DNA of 64,000 nucleotides, from assembly GCF_026340095.1 (NCBI RefSeq), contig NZ_JAPEPO010000001.1, forward strand, positions 2,170,001 through 2,234,000. Reading direction: 5' to 3'. Both the position numbers and the translations under genes were made by a program. The notes below the pieces were generated by a model. It was not told where the DNA came from. It was given only the letters and a program-made list of their open reading frames with translations, and made no database searches. This DNA is from Streptomyces sp. NBC_01446 (GTDB lineage: Bacteria; Actinomycetota; Actinomycetes; Streptomycetales; Streptomycetaceae). Positions 52,013 through 60,797 of the stretch are shown here, piece by piece (within the stretch, counting starts at the first letter, position 1; the number at the start of each line of letters is the position of its first letter).

Positions 52013-53305
52013 CTACCGGGAGCCGTCCCGCGTATCGTCCCCGTCCGATTCCGGCCCCGGCACCACTTCGGCCCGCGGATCGTCCGGCCTGCGCAGGGCG
52101 GCCCGCATGCGCCCGAGGAGTGACGAACCGGATCTGCTGCGGTGGCCGTGTACCCGCGGGTCGTCCGTGACGTCGTAGCGCTTCACGTACGCCCCGAGGA
52201 AGGCCTGCAGCGTCGCCACCGCGGGGATGGCGATCAGCGCGCCGACCGCGCCGAGGAGCGCCGTGCCCGCGATGACGGAGCCGAAGGCGACCGCTGGGTG
52301 GATGTCCACGGTCTTCGCCGTCAGCTTGGGCTGGAGCACATAGTTCTCGAACTGCTGGTAGACGACCACGAAGATCAGTACCCACAGCGCGTACCAGGGG
52401 TCGACGGTGAAGGCGATCAGCATCGGCAGGGCGCCCGCCAGATACGTGCCGATGGTCGGGATGAACTGGGACACCAGGCCGACCCAGACGGCGAGCACGG
52501 GCGCATAGGGCACGCCCAGGGCCTCGAGCAGGACGTAGTGCGCGATCCCGGAGATCAGTGCCATCAGCCCGCGCGAGTAGAGATAGCCGCCGGTCTTGTC
52601 GACCGCGATCTCCCAGGCGCGCAGCACCTCCGCCTGCTTGGCGGGCGGCAGCACCGAGCACAGCGCGCGCCGGAGCCGGGGGCCGTCGGCGGCGAAGTAG
52701 AACGAGAACAGCAGTATCGTCAGCAGCCGGAACAGGCCTCCGAGGACCTGCCCCGACACGTCAAGGACGCCGCTCGCGCTGTTCTGCACGTACTTCTGGA
52801 GCCAGTCGGAGTGGAGCAGGCTGTCCTGGACGGCGACCCTGCTGAGGTCCGTGTGGAACGTCTGGTTGATCCAGTTGATCACCGAGTCGAGGTACTCGGG
52901 AAAGTCCTCGACCATGCTGACGATCTGGCCCGCGAGCATCGAGCTGAGCAGGACCACGAAACCCGCGCCGGCGACCATGACGCCCAGGAAGACGACCCCG
53001 GTGGCCATCCCCCGGCGCATGCCACGCCCGGCCATCCAGCTGACGGCAGGCTCCACGGCGAGCGCCAGGAAGAACGCGATCAATACGTTGATCAACAGCC
53101 CGGTGAGCTGGTGGAACGCCCAACTGCCCAGCTGGAAACAGGCGATGAGGGCCAGGGCGAGCACCATGGCACGCGGCAGCCAGCCCGGCATCCGCGCACG
53201 CGCACTCGCGACCCCACCCCCACGGGGCGTCCGGCCGGGCGGAGAGGCGTCGGATGCCGCCTGCAAGGTCTCGTCTGTGGGTGCCACGGAACCAGTCTCG
53301 CCCAC
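52013..53305 (-). CDS. AI-2E-family transporter
   Basis: A 430-residue member of the AI-2E (PF01594) family with an N-terminal tail of about 40 residues, eight or so helices, the typical middle segment (FSFYFAADGPRLRRALCSVLPPAKQAEVLRAWEIAVDKTGGYLYSRGLMALISG) and GLVSQFIPTIGTYLAGALPML, followed by a charged tail. Family members include TqsA and proton/sodium antiporters; the substrate here is unknown. A GTG at 53287 is an alternative start. Confidence 0.87.
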   Translation of the reverse strand: MGETGSVAPTDETLQAASDASPPGRTPRGGGVASARARMPGWLPRAMVLALALIACFQLGSWAFHQLTGLLINVLIAFFLALAVEPAVSWMAGRGMRRGMATGVVFLGVMVAGAGFVVLLSSMLAGQIVSMVEDFPEYLDSVINWINQTFHTDLSRVAVQDSLLHSDWLQKYVQNSASGVLDVSGQVLGGLFRLLTILLFSFYFAADGPRLRRALCSVLPPAKQAEVLRAWEIAVDKTGGYLYSRGLMALISGIAHYVLLEALGVPYAPVLAVWVGLVSQFIPTIGTYLAGALPMLIAFTVDPWYALWVLIFVVVYQQFENYVLQPKLTAKTVDIHPAVAFGSVIAGTALLGAVGALIAIPAVATLQAFLGAYVKRYDVTDDPRVHGHRSRSGSSLLGRMRAALRRPDDPRAEVVPGPESDGDDTRDGSR

Positions 53306-53346
53306 ACCAACGACAGCCGGTCACCGCCCCCGCTCGTTCGAGCAGG

Positions 53347-53541
53347 TCAGCGGTTCTCCGACGGAACATTCATCGTGCCGCACACCGCACGCCACACGTC
53401 CTTCGCCTCCCAGCCGGCGTCGAGCGCCTCGTGCACGGTGCGCCCACCGAGTTCCGTCATCACATGATCACGCGCGAATGTGTCGGCGTAGCCAGGACCG
53501 AAGTGATCCGCCATCCGCTGCCAGAAGACCGTCAACCGCAT
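53347..53541 (-). CDS. DUF3046 protein
   Basis: A 64-residue protein, MRLTVFWQRMADHFGPGYADTFARDHV and continuing with LGGRTVHEALDAGWEAKDVWRAVC, which matches the actinobacterial DUF3046 family found close to recA/recX in many actinomycetes. Function unknown. It lies 41 bases upstream of the AI-2E-type gene on the same strand. Confidence 0.88.
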   Translation of the reverse strand: MRLTVFWQRMADHFGPGYADTFARDHVMTELGGRTVHEALDAGWEAKDVWRAVCGTMNVPSENR

Positions 53542-53620
53542 GACACCAGTATCCCGCCCCTGAGAGTGCAGCCCGGCACGGAAGGCTCACCGAGAACGCT
53601 TTCCGTCCTACGGTCGGTGC

Positions 53621-54574
53621 ATGGCCGAAAACGGAGCATCCCCACTCCCTCAGACCAGCTCGGCGCCCTCCCCGCTCTCCCGTGCCGAGCACTTCGTCTG
53701 GCTGACCGCGCGCGTCCTGGAACAGCGACGCTTCGCCTACCACTTCCTCGGCGCGGGCCGGGCGGGCGCAGACGCCGTCGAGACCGCCCTCTCCGCCTAC
53801 CGCAACGAGGACGAGGGCTACGGCCACGCCCTCGAACCCGATCTCCGCGGCCCGGTGAGCCAGCCCCTGCACACCGGGCAGGCGCTGCGCGTCCTCGACT
53901 CGATCGGCCGCTGCAGCGGCCAGCGGGTGGAGCGCGTGTGCCGCTACCTGACGTCCGTGTCGACCGCCGAGGGCGCTCTCCCGGCGATCCATCCCAGCCA
54001 GCGTGGCTACCCGTGCGCGCCCTTCGTGCCGGTGGTGGACGACCCGCCGAGCGAACTGCTCGCCACGGGCCCCGTGGTCGGCCTGCTGCACCGCAACCAG
54101 GTGTGGCACGCGTGGCTGTTCCGGGCGACCGACTTCTGCTGGGCCGCGGTCGAGACCCTGAAGAAGTCCCATCCCTACGAGATCGAGGCGGCCGTGGCCT
54201 TCCTGGACGGCGCCCCCGACCGCCCGCGCGCGGAGGCGGCCGCCGACCGGCTCGGCCGGCTCGTGCGCGAGCAGCGGCTTGCGCTGCTCGATCCCGGGCG
54301 GCCGGAGGCGTACCCCGTAGCGCCCGGGTACGCGCCGGGTGAGCACCACCTTCCGCACGACTACGCGAAGGCTCCGGAGTCGCTGGCGCGCGCGTGGTTC
54401 ACGGATGAGGAGATGGCACGCTCGCTGGACTTCCTCGCGGGCGAGCAGCAGGACGACGGCGGGTGGCCGATCCGCTGGCGCCAGTGGGCTCCGGTGGTCG
54501 AGCTGGAGGCGCGCCCCATGGTGACGGTCGAGGCGCTGCGCACGCTGCGGGCGTATGGGCGGCCGATCGTCTGA
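53621..54574 (+). CDS. Prenyltransferase/terpene-cyclase-fold-like protein
   Basis: A 317-residue protein with alpha/alpha-toroid-like repeats: AYRNEDEGYGHALEPDLRGP, TAEGALPAIHPSQRGYP and FLAGEQQDDGGWPIRW. The QxDGGWP repeat is like those in squalene-hopene cyclase and prenyltransferase beta subunits, but the catalytic DXDD motif was not seen. Function unknown; it occurs as a single gene here. Confidence 0.68.
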   Translation: MAENGASPLPQTSSAPSPLSRAEHFVWLTARVLEQRRFAYHFLGAGRAGADAVETALSAYRNEDEGYGHALEPDLRGPVSQPLHTGQALRVLDSIGRCSGQRVERVCRYLTSVSTAEGALPAIHPSQRGYPCAPFVPVVDDPPSELLATGPVVGLLHRNQVWHAWLFRATDFCWAAVETLKKSHPYEIEAAVAFLDGAPDRPRAEAAADRLGRLVREQRLALLDPGRPEAYPVAPGYAPGEHHLPHDYAKAPESLARAWFTDEEMARSLDFLAGEQQDDGGWPIRWRQWAPVVELEARPMVTVEALRTLRAYGRPIV

Positions 54575-54593
54575 CGCCTTCGTGGGCGGCGCC

Positions 54594-55778
54594 TCAGGAA
54601 GCGTCGACCGCGTCCCTCAGTAGAAGTGCGGCGATGGCGAGTGCCGTCCCGCGCGGAGCCGCCAGGTCGATGCCCGTCTGCTCGCCGATGCGGGCGAGCC
54701 GGTTGTCGACCGTGTTGGGGTGCAGACCGAGCGCGGCGGCTGTCGCCCTGCGGTCCTGTTGGTGAGCGAGATGGGTGCGCAGGGTCTCCAGGAGTTCGGG
54801 CCGGCCGGCCACGGGGTCCAGGAGGGCCGCTATCCGGTGACTCGTCTCGCTGGGGCGGGACAGGTGGTACTCCAGGAGCACGTCGTCCAGGCGGTGCAGC
54901 CCGGCCGGGATGCCGCACGCGCGCGTGATGCGCAGGATCTCGGTGGCGGTGCGGGCCGCTGCGGTCACCTCCTCGGGGCCGGCCGTCCGCACGGCGGCCA
55001 CCCGGACCTCGAACCCGCCGGCCTTGGCGAGACGGCCGGCCAGGTCGTCCGGGGCCGGGCAGTCCTTGGGCACGATGACCCGCCCGCCGTCGGCCTCCAG
55101 GAGCGCGAGCACCTCCACTCCGAAGGTGTGGTCCAGGGCGGTCTGCAGCCGCCGCAGCCTGCGCCGCACGGCGACCGGTCCCTCGGCGGGATCCGCGTCG
55201 AGGCCGAGGGCCAGTACGAGAGCGGGCCCTTCGAGGCCGAGCTGGTCCAAAAGGACGTGCCCCGGCGGGACCATCCCGTCGAGCAGGCCTCGCACCAGGG
55301 AGCGGACCTGGGCCCGCTGCTCGGCCTCCAGGGCGGAGCGCTCGTCGAGATACGTCTCGGCCACGGCGCCCACGATCCCCGGGTGCGACTGCAGCAGGAC
55401 GTCGACGAGCTCGACCAGCGCGCCTTCCTCTCCGGGGCCCGCGACGTCGCGCAAGGCCTGCCACAGGGCGTACAGGCCATGCGCGTAGGTGCGCAGAAGG
55501 AGGTGCAGCGGCATGCCCTCCTCGGCCCGCTGAGCGGCGCGCTCGCGGAACAGCCGGTTACTGCCGGGCTGTACCAGGTCCGGCTCGCTGACACGTCGCA
55601 GGAAGAGCCGTACGCCGTGCCGGACGGTCGCGGCGACCTCCAAGTCCTTCACGTCATCCGGGAGTTCGGCGTATCCGGGCAGTTGCTCGAACGCCTCGCG
55701 AGCCATGCGGCGGGCGAGTTCGTTGACTCTCGGTTCGCAGCGCGCGGCCAGGGAGCGGGCTTCGGGCGACAGGGCCAC
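54594..55778 (-). CDS. PucR-type helix-turn-helix regulator
   Basis: A 394-residue regulator: N-terminal helical sensor region, a degenerate GGDEF-like middle, and the C-terminal PucR winged helix-turn-helix with LLETLRTHLAHQQDRRATAAALGLHPNTVDNRLARIGEQTGIDL. GTG at 55778 was chosen for GGAGGAA just upstream. It diverges from the alkylsulfatase-like gene with about 165 bp between them and probably controls it and the MFS gene. Confidence 0.87.
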   Translation of the reverse strand: MALSPEARSLAARCEPRVNELARRMAREAFEQLPGYAELPDDVKDLEVAATVRHGVRLFLRRVSEPDLVQPGSNRLFRERAAQRAEEGMPLHLLLRTYAHGLYALWQALRDVAGPGEEGALVELVDVLLQSHPGIVGAVAETYLDERSALEAEQRAQVRSLVRGLLDGMVPPGHVLLDQLGLEGPALVLALGLDADPAEGPVAVRRRLRRLQTALDHTFGVEVLALLEADGGRVIVPKDCPAPDDLAGRLAKAGGFEVRVAAVRTAGPEEVTAAARTATEILRITRACGIPAGLHRLDDVLLEYHLSRPSETSHRIAALLDPVAGRPELLETLRTHLAHQQDRRATAAALGLHPNTVDNRLARIGEQTGIDLAAPRGTALAIAALLLRDAVDAS

Positions 55779-55942
55779 TGTTCCTCCATTCCCCCATGGA
55801 CATGGACGGGGCACTGCGTTTGTGACGCGTCACATTACCTACGGGCGGGACGTGTGACGCGAGGCGGTGTTCGATCTCACATCGGGGGCCGAAACTCGTG
55901 GCCGGTGGCGATCGACCGCACTGCACACGAGGAGCCGAGGAC

Positions 55943-57346
55943 ATGACCGGACACAAAGAGCAGGACCACGCCCAGCACTCCGCGTACGGCCCGTACAGCG
56001 ACTACATCGACCGGGTCTGGCAGGGCACCGAGACGCTGCTGCCCCATCTGACGGGCACGTACTCCGGGAGCGAACTGGTGCGCCTGCGTGACCGCGTGGG
56101 CTTCTTCCCGGCGTTCGCCAACGTGGCCGCCTTCGACACGGGCGACGGCGTGGTCCTCGTCGACTCGGGCGACTTCCGTACGGCGGCCCACCTGCACGAG
56201 GCGGTTTCCGGGTTCGGTGCGGGGCCGGTGCGCTCCGTGGTGTACACGCACGGTCACGTGGACCACGTCTTCGGAGTGGCCCCCTTCGATCAAGAGGCCG
56301 ACAAGAGCGGCGGCCCGCGCCCCGAGGTGATCGCCCACGAGGCCGTCCCCGCCCGGTTCGACCGCTACATCAGGACGGCGGGTTACAACTCCTGGATCAA
56401 TCGTCGGCAGTTCGGAGTGCCCTCCCTGGAGTGGCCCACCACGTACCGCTATCCCGACGTCGTCTACAGGGACCGTCTGACCGTGCGGCGCGGGGAGCTG
56501 ACGTTCGAGCTCGTGCACGCGCGCGGGGAGACCGACGACCACACCTACGTGTGGATCCCCGAACTCAGGACGCTGTGCACGGGCGACCTGTTCATCTGGA
56601 ACACGCCGAACGCGGGCAACCCCCAGAAGGTGCAGCGCTATCCGGAGGACTGGGCGCGCGCTCTGCGCGCGATGCAGGAGCTCGGCGCCGAACTCCTGCT
56701 GCCTGGACACGGCGTTCCCGTCGTCGGCTCCCGCCGCGTGTACCAGGCCCTCGACGACACCGCGCGCCTCCTGGAGTCGCTGTGCGAGCAGACCAGGGAG
56801 CTGATGAACGCGGGCCACCGCCTCGACGCGGTCATCCACGGGGTGAAGGTCCCCGAGGAGCTGCTGGCGAAGCCGTACCTCCACCCGGCCTACGACGAGC
56901 CGGAGTTCGTCGTACGCAACCTGTGGCGCCTGTGGGGCGGCTGGTACGACCAGAACCCCGCGCACCTCAAGCCCGCCCCGGAGGCGGACGTCGCGGCCGA
57001 GTTCGCACGCGCCGCGGGTGGCGCGTCCGCGCTGGCGCTCCGCGCCTCCGAGCTGCTCGCCGCCGGGGAGCTGCGCCTCGCCTCGCATCTGGCGGAGACC
57101 GCGGCCCTCGCGGCGCCCGCCGACCAGGAGGTGGCACGTGTGCGTGCCGATGTGTTCGCACGACGTGCCCTCCAGGAGACGTCGACCATGGCGCGCGGTG
57201 TCTTCCACTGGGCCGCCGCCGAATCGGCAGCCGTGGCCGCCGGCACGGACGTGCAGACGGAGTTGACGCGTTCCCCGGAGGGACGCAGGCGGGCCGAAGG
57301 GGCGATCAGCGTCGGTGTGGTCGACGACGAAGACGGCTGCTGCTGA
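55943..57346 (+). CDS. Alkylsulfatase-like metallo-beta-lactamase-fold hydrolase
   Basis: A 467-residue protein. The zinc motif THGHVDH (near 95) sits in an MBL domain that continues with TDDHTYVWIPELRTLCTGDLFIW and PGHGVPV; a second domain begins VRNLWRLWGGWYDQNPAHLKPAP, the dimerisation region typical of SdsA/BDS1-type alkyl sulfatases; a short SCP2-like tail is missing or reduced. It may cleave sulfate or other esters of long-chain compounds. Its TGA overlaps the ATG of an MFS gene by one base. Confidence 0.83.
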   Translation: MTGHKEQDHAQHSAYGPYSDYIDRVWQGTETLLPHLTGTYSGSELVRLRDRVGFFPAFANVAAFDTGDGVVLVDSGDFRTAAHLHEAVSGFGAGPVRSVVYTHGHVDHVFGVAPFDQEADKSGGPRPEVIAHEAVPARFDRYIRTAGYNSWINRRQFGVPSLEWPTTYRYPDVVYRDRLTVRRGELTFELVHARGETDDHTYVWIPELRTLCTGDLFIWNTPNAGNPQKVQRYPEDWARALRAMQELGAELLLPGHGVPVVGSRRVYQALDDTARLLESLCEQTRELMNAGHRLDAVIHGVKVPEELLAKPYLHPAYDEPEFVVRNLWRLWGGWYDQNPAHLKPAPEADVAAEFARAAGGASALALRASELLAAGELRLASHLAETAALAAPADQEVARVRADVFARRALQETSTMARGVFHWAAAESAAVAAGTDVQTELTRSPEGRRRAEGAISVGVVDDEDGCC

Positions 57347-58647
57347 TGAGCCGGGCGTGGCGCACCACGTGGCTGCTGCTCGCCTTCATGCTCGTGAACT
57401 TCGCGGACAAGGCCGTGCTCGGGCTCGCGGGCCCGGAGATCCGGGCGGACTTCGGCATCACGCGGCAGGAGTTCGGCACGGCGCAGTCGGCGTTCTTCGC
57501 ACTGTTCTCGCTGGCCGCGCTCGGCGTCTCGGCCCTCACACGGCGCGTGCGGACGACGACCCTTCTGCTGGTGCTCGCGCTTCTGTGGTCGGTGGCGCAA
57601 CTGCCGATGCTGTGGGGAGCGGCGGGGTTCGGCACGCTACTGACCACGCGCGTGCTCCTCGGTGCGGCGGAGGGGCCCGCCTCCCCCGTCGCCATGCACC
57701 ACGTCCACGGCTGGTTCCCGCAGCGTGAGCGGGCCCTGCCCACCGCGGTCCTGCTGGTCGGCGCGGCGGCCGGAGTGGCCGTCGCCTCGCCGGTGCTCAC
57801 CTGGGTGATCACACACTGGGGCTGGCGCTGGTCGTTCGGTGTCGTCGGTCTGGCGGGCCTTCTGTGGGCCGTCTTCTGGCGGCTGTGGGGCGCGGACGGG
57901 CCGCTGGCCCCGCCGCTCACCACGAAGCCGTCCGAGGCCGCAGAGCAGACGTCCACGACGGACACGGTGCCGTTGCGCGCCATCCTGCTCTCCGGCACGT
58001 TCCTGACCGCCGCGTTCGGCTCGTTCGCCGCCTACTGGTCGATGAGCACCATGCTGACGTGGGCACCCGACTACCTGGAGAGCGTCGTCGGCTGGGACCT
58101 TCACCAGGCAGGCACGATGGTGGGCCTGGGCGCCCTCGCCAACGGGGCGGTCATCCTCGCCCACGGCCTGATCGCCCAGCGCTCCGCCCGCAAGGGCACA
58201 CCTCGGCGCCTGCCCCCAGGGTCCGGTGCGGGTCTTCTCGTCACCGTCGCGGGCTGCGCCGTCGCCGTGTACGGCACGACGGACTCCCTGGCGGTCAAGG
58301 TGCCCTTGATGCTCGGCCCCATGGCGCTCGCCATGGTGATGCTGACCGTGGCGTCCACGGCCTGTGCCCGCATCGCTCCTCCGGCCCAACGCGGTGTCGC
58401 CCTCGGCACTTTGACCTTCGTCTACGCGCTGGGAGGCATCCTGTCGCCCCTCGTGCTCGGCAGCATGGTGGACCGCGCGAGGACGGTGTCGGCCGGCTAC
58501 GAAGAGGGCTGGCTCCTCACCGCCGGGCTGCTGGTGACAGCGGGGGTCCTGGCGGCGCTCTTCTGCCGCCCGGAGACAACGGCCCGGCGACTCGGCCTAC
58601 CGGAACCCGCGGCGGGGTCGGTGCCGCAGGTGCCGGTGGCGCACTGA
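57346..58647 (+). CDS. MFS transporter
   Basis: A 433-residue 12-helix transporter. NFADKAVLGLAGPEIRADFGITRQEFGTAQSAFF and the LLGAAEGPASPVAMHHVHGWFPQRERA loop are typical of the anion:cation symporter-like branch that takes up organic acids. It is translationally coupled to the alkylsulfatase-like hydrolase, so it probably imports that enzyme's substrate or moves its product. Confidence 0.86.
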   Translation: MSRAWRTTWLLLAFMLVNFADKAVLGLAGPEIRADFGITRQEFGTAQSAFFALFSLAALGVSALTRRVRTTTLLLVLALLWSVAQLPMLWGAAGFGTLLTTRVLLGAAEGPASPVAMHHVHGWFPQRERALPTAVLLVGAAAGVAVASPVLTWVITHWGWRWSFGVVGLAGLLWAVFWRLWGADGPLAPPLTTKPSEAAEQTSTTDTVPLRAILLSGTFLTAAFGSFAAYWSMSTMLTWAPDYLESVVGWDLHQAGTMVGLGALANGAVILAHGLIAQRSARKGTPRRLPPGSGAGLLVTVAGCAVAVYGTTDSLAVKVPLMLGPMALAMVMLTVASTACARIAPPAQRGVALGTLTFVYALGGILSPLVLGSMVDRARTVSAGYEEGWLLTAGLLVTAGVLAALFCRPETTARRLGLPEPAAGSVPQVPVAH

Positions 58648-58691
58648 GTGCGGGTGGCAGGTGTGCAAGGGGTCCACGCGCGCGTGGGAGC

Positions 58692-59000
58692 TCATCCCGT
58701 GACGGCGCGCAACCCGGCCGTGACCACGACGGCCGCCGCGACGACGACCAGGAACGGCGCACGCAGGATCAGCGCGACCGCTGCCGCGGCCAGCCCGGCC
58801 GCCTTCGCGTCGAGAACGAGTGTGGTGCCGTCGGCGAAGGTCTGCTGGGCGGTGAGCGCGGCCAGCAGGGCCACGGGGAGCAGCGCCGCCAGTCGTCGGA
58901 CCAGTGGCCGTTCCAGAACACCGGCGGGCACGAGGAGGCCGATGAGCTTGACGGCGTAGCAGCCGACTGCGGTCACCGCGACCGCGATCCAGATGTTCAT
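58692..59000 (-). CDS. AzlD-family branched-chain amino acid exporter subunit
   Basis: A 102-residue protein with three to four helices (MNIWIAVAVTAVGCYAVKLIGLLVP) of the AzlD family, the small partner of AzlC in export of branched-chain amino acids or analogues. ATG at 59000 overlaps the AzlC stop by four bases. Confidence 0.87.
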   Translation of the reverse strand: MNIWIAVAVTAVGCYAVKLIGLLVPAGVLERPLVRRLAALLPVALLAALTAQQTFADGTTLVLDAKAAGLAAAAVALILRAPFLVVVAAAVVVTAGLRAVTG

Positions 59001-59818
59001 CGGCCCTCTCCCTGTCGGCCGTCGGCCTTCTGCGGGTCCTCTTGTGGGTTCTTTCCGGTTGTCCGCCGTGCCGCCCGGCGCCCCTCTGCGCAGAGCACGG
59101 CCGGCGCGGCGAGCGCGGCCACCAGGACCGGGACACCGGCCGGCAGGACAGGCAGCAGCCCGAGGCCGAGGATGACGGCGATACCGGCCACGGCCCGTTC
59201 CGTGGATGTCCGCAGCATCGGCGCGAGCAGCGCCAGGAAGACCGCGGGTCCGGCCGCGTCGAGCCCCCAGGCGTCGGTGTCCCCGATGGCCTCCGCACCG
59301 AGCGCCCCGAGCAGGGTCGTGAGGTTCCACAGCACGTACAGGGTCAGTCCCGTGACGGTGAAGCCGATACGGGCGCTGCGGCGCGTGGGCTGGGCGAGCG
59401 AGACGGCGGTGGTCTCGTCGATGACCCAGTGCGCGGCGAAGGGGCGCACCACGCGCGGGAGGGCGAGGAGCTGGGACAGGCGCAGCCCGTAGAACGAGTT
59501 GCGCACGCCGAGGAAGAAGGCGCCCGCAGCGGCGGTGAGCGGGTTGCCGCCGGCCGCGATCGCGCCCACAAGGGCGAACTGCGAGGCCCCGGTGAACACG
59601 AGCAGGCTGAGCGCGCAGGTCTGGAGCACGCTGAGGCCGCTGCCGGCCGAGGTCACGCCGAAGGCGAACCCGGAGAGCCCGACGGCGACGCCGACGCCGA
59701 GCGCGTCCCGGACGACGGCGGAATCGGCCTTCTCAGGCCTTCCGTCGCCGGGCCGTCCTGCTTGCCCGTCCCGTGCTGATCCGGCGCGTATCGCCGCGGA
59801 TGTTGTCTGTTCTGCCAC
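58997..59818 (-). CDS. AzlC-family branched-chain amino acid exporter subunit
   Basis: A 273-residue membrane protein of the AzlC family: FAFGVTSAGSGLSVLQTCALSLLVFTGASQFALVGAIAAGG and AAGAFFLGVRNSFYGL are signature segments. With AzlD it forms an exporter. The frame starts with GTG at 59818 and overlaps the AraC-type gene by 166 bp; no good ribosome site was found there, so the true start may be further in, just before the first helix. Confidence 0.87.
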   Translation of the reverse strand: MAEQTTSAAIRAGSARDGQAGRPGDGRPEKADSAVVRDALGVGVAVGLSGFAFGVTSAGSGLSVLQTCALSLLVFTGASQFALVGAIAAGGNPLTAAAGAFFLGVRNSFYGLRLSQLLALPRVVRPFAAHWVIDETTAVSLAQPTRRSARIGFTVTGLTLYVLWNLTTLLGALGAEAIGDTDAWGLDAAGPAVFLALLAPMLRTSTERAVAGIAVILGLGLLPVLPAGVPVLVAALAAPAVLCAEGRRAARRTTGKNPQEDPQKADGRQGEGR

Positions 59819-60696
59819 GCCTGTGACGGTACGAGGGAGCGCGCGGCCGGGTCTTGTACGTTCTTGCGCTCCCGCTGGTAGGCGCCGGGCGGTACGCCGA
59901 CGATCCGCGTGAAGTGCCGGTTCAGGTGCGGCTGGTCCGTGAAACCGACCGTCACGGCGGCGTCGGCCGGTGCCGTGCCGCCGTCCAGGAGGCGGCGGGC
60001 GGCCCGCACGCGCGCGTCGGTGAGCCAGGTGTGCGGCGGCATCCCGTACGCGTCTCTGAAGGCGCGCAGCAGGGCGAACGGGCTGGTGCCGAGTTCGGTG
60101 GCGAGGGCCTCCAGCGACGGCGGCTGTGCCATCCGCTCGGTGAGTACGGCACGTGCGCGCGCCGCGATCGTGGCACCGGCGGATCGCATGGGGCGCGCGG
60201 TCATGGGCTGCCCGTGATCGCGCAGCAGCCGGGCGACCACGATGCGCAGCAGGCTGTCGGCGGCGAGTGCGTTGCCCTCCTCCGCCGCGCGGTGCACCTC
60301 GCGGATGAGGTGGGCCGCGTGCGGGTCACCCACGATCGGTTCGGCGAACGCGGCCGTCCCGCGGACCGACGTGGTCTCGCCGGCGATCTCCGCTATGACA
60401 TCGGCCGACGGATAGAGCGTGTGGTACGCCCAGCCGCCGGGCTCACCTGCCCGCGCGGTGTGCGCCACCTCCGGGTTGATCATGACGACGGTGCCGGGTC
60501 CCGCGTGCACCGTGCCGGTCGGCAGTCCCACGTCCTCGATGCCGCTGGTGACCGCGCCGAAGACGTACCCGTCGTGGCTGTGGCGGGGGAAGGTGTGGCG
60601 GACGTAGCGCGCCCGCAGCAGGTCGAGGCCCGGCAGCTGTGCGTAGCGCCAGTGCCTGGCCCATTCCTTCGTTCCCGACCCCGCCATGCGTTCCAT
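59653..60696 (-). CDS. AraC-family regulator
   Basis: A 347-residue regulator: cupin-like sensor (about 25-150, HTFPRHSHDGYVFGAVTSG) and two helix-turn-helix units (LEALATELGTSPFALLRAFRDAYGMPPHTWLTDARVRAARRLLDGG, then VGFTDQPHLNRHFTRIVGVPPGAYQRER). About 60 extra residues follow the domain and overlap the AzlC frame. The arrangement suggests control of azlCD. An ATG at 60687 is an alternative start. Confidence 0.88.
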   Translation of the reverse strand: MERMAGSGTKEWARHWRYAQLPGLDLLRARYVRHTFPRHSHDGYVFGAVTSGIEDVGLPTGTVHAGPGTVVMINPEVAHTARAGEPGGWAYHTLYPSADVIAEIAGETTSVRGTAAFAEPIVGDPHAAHLIREVHRAAEEGNALAADSLLRIVVARLLRDHGQPMTARPMRSAGATIAARARAVLTERMAQPPSLEALATELGTSPFALLRAFRDAYGMPPHTWLTDARVRAARRLLDGGTAPADAAVTVGFTDQPHLNRHFTRIVGVPPGAYQRERKNVQDPAARSLVPSQAWQNRQHPRRYAPDQHGTGKQDGPATEGLRRPIPPSSGTRSASASPSGSPGSPSA

Positions 60697-60797
60697 TCTG
60701 CGCCACGAGCGGGCCGCGCTGCCCGGCGCGGGAGTCCGGGCGCGGAGCGTTTACGCAGGTCCGGGCCGTTGTCAGTGGGGAGGTGCACGATGGGTGC

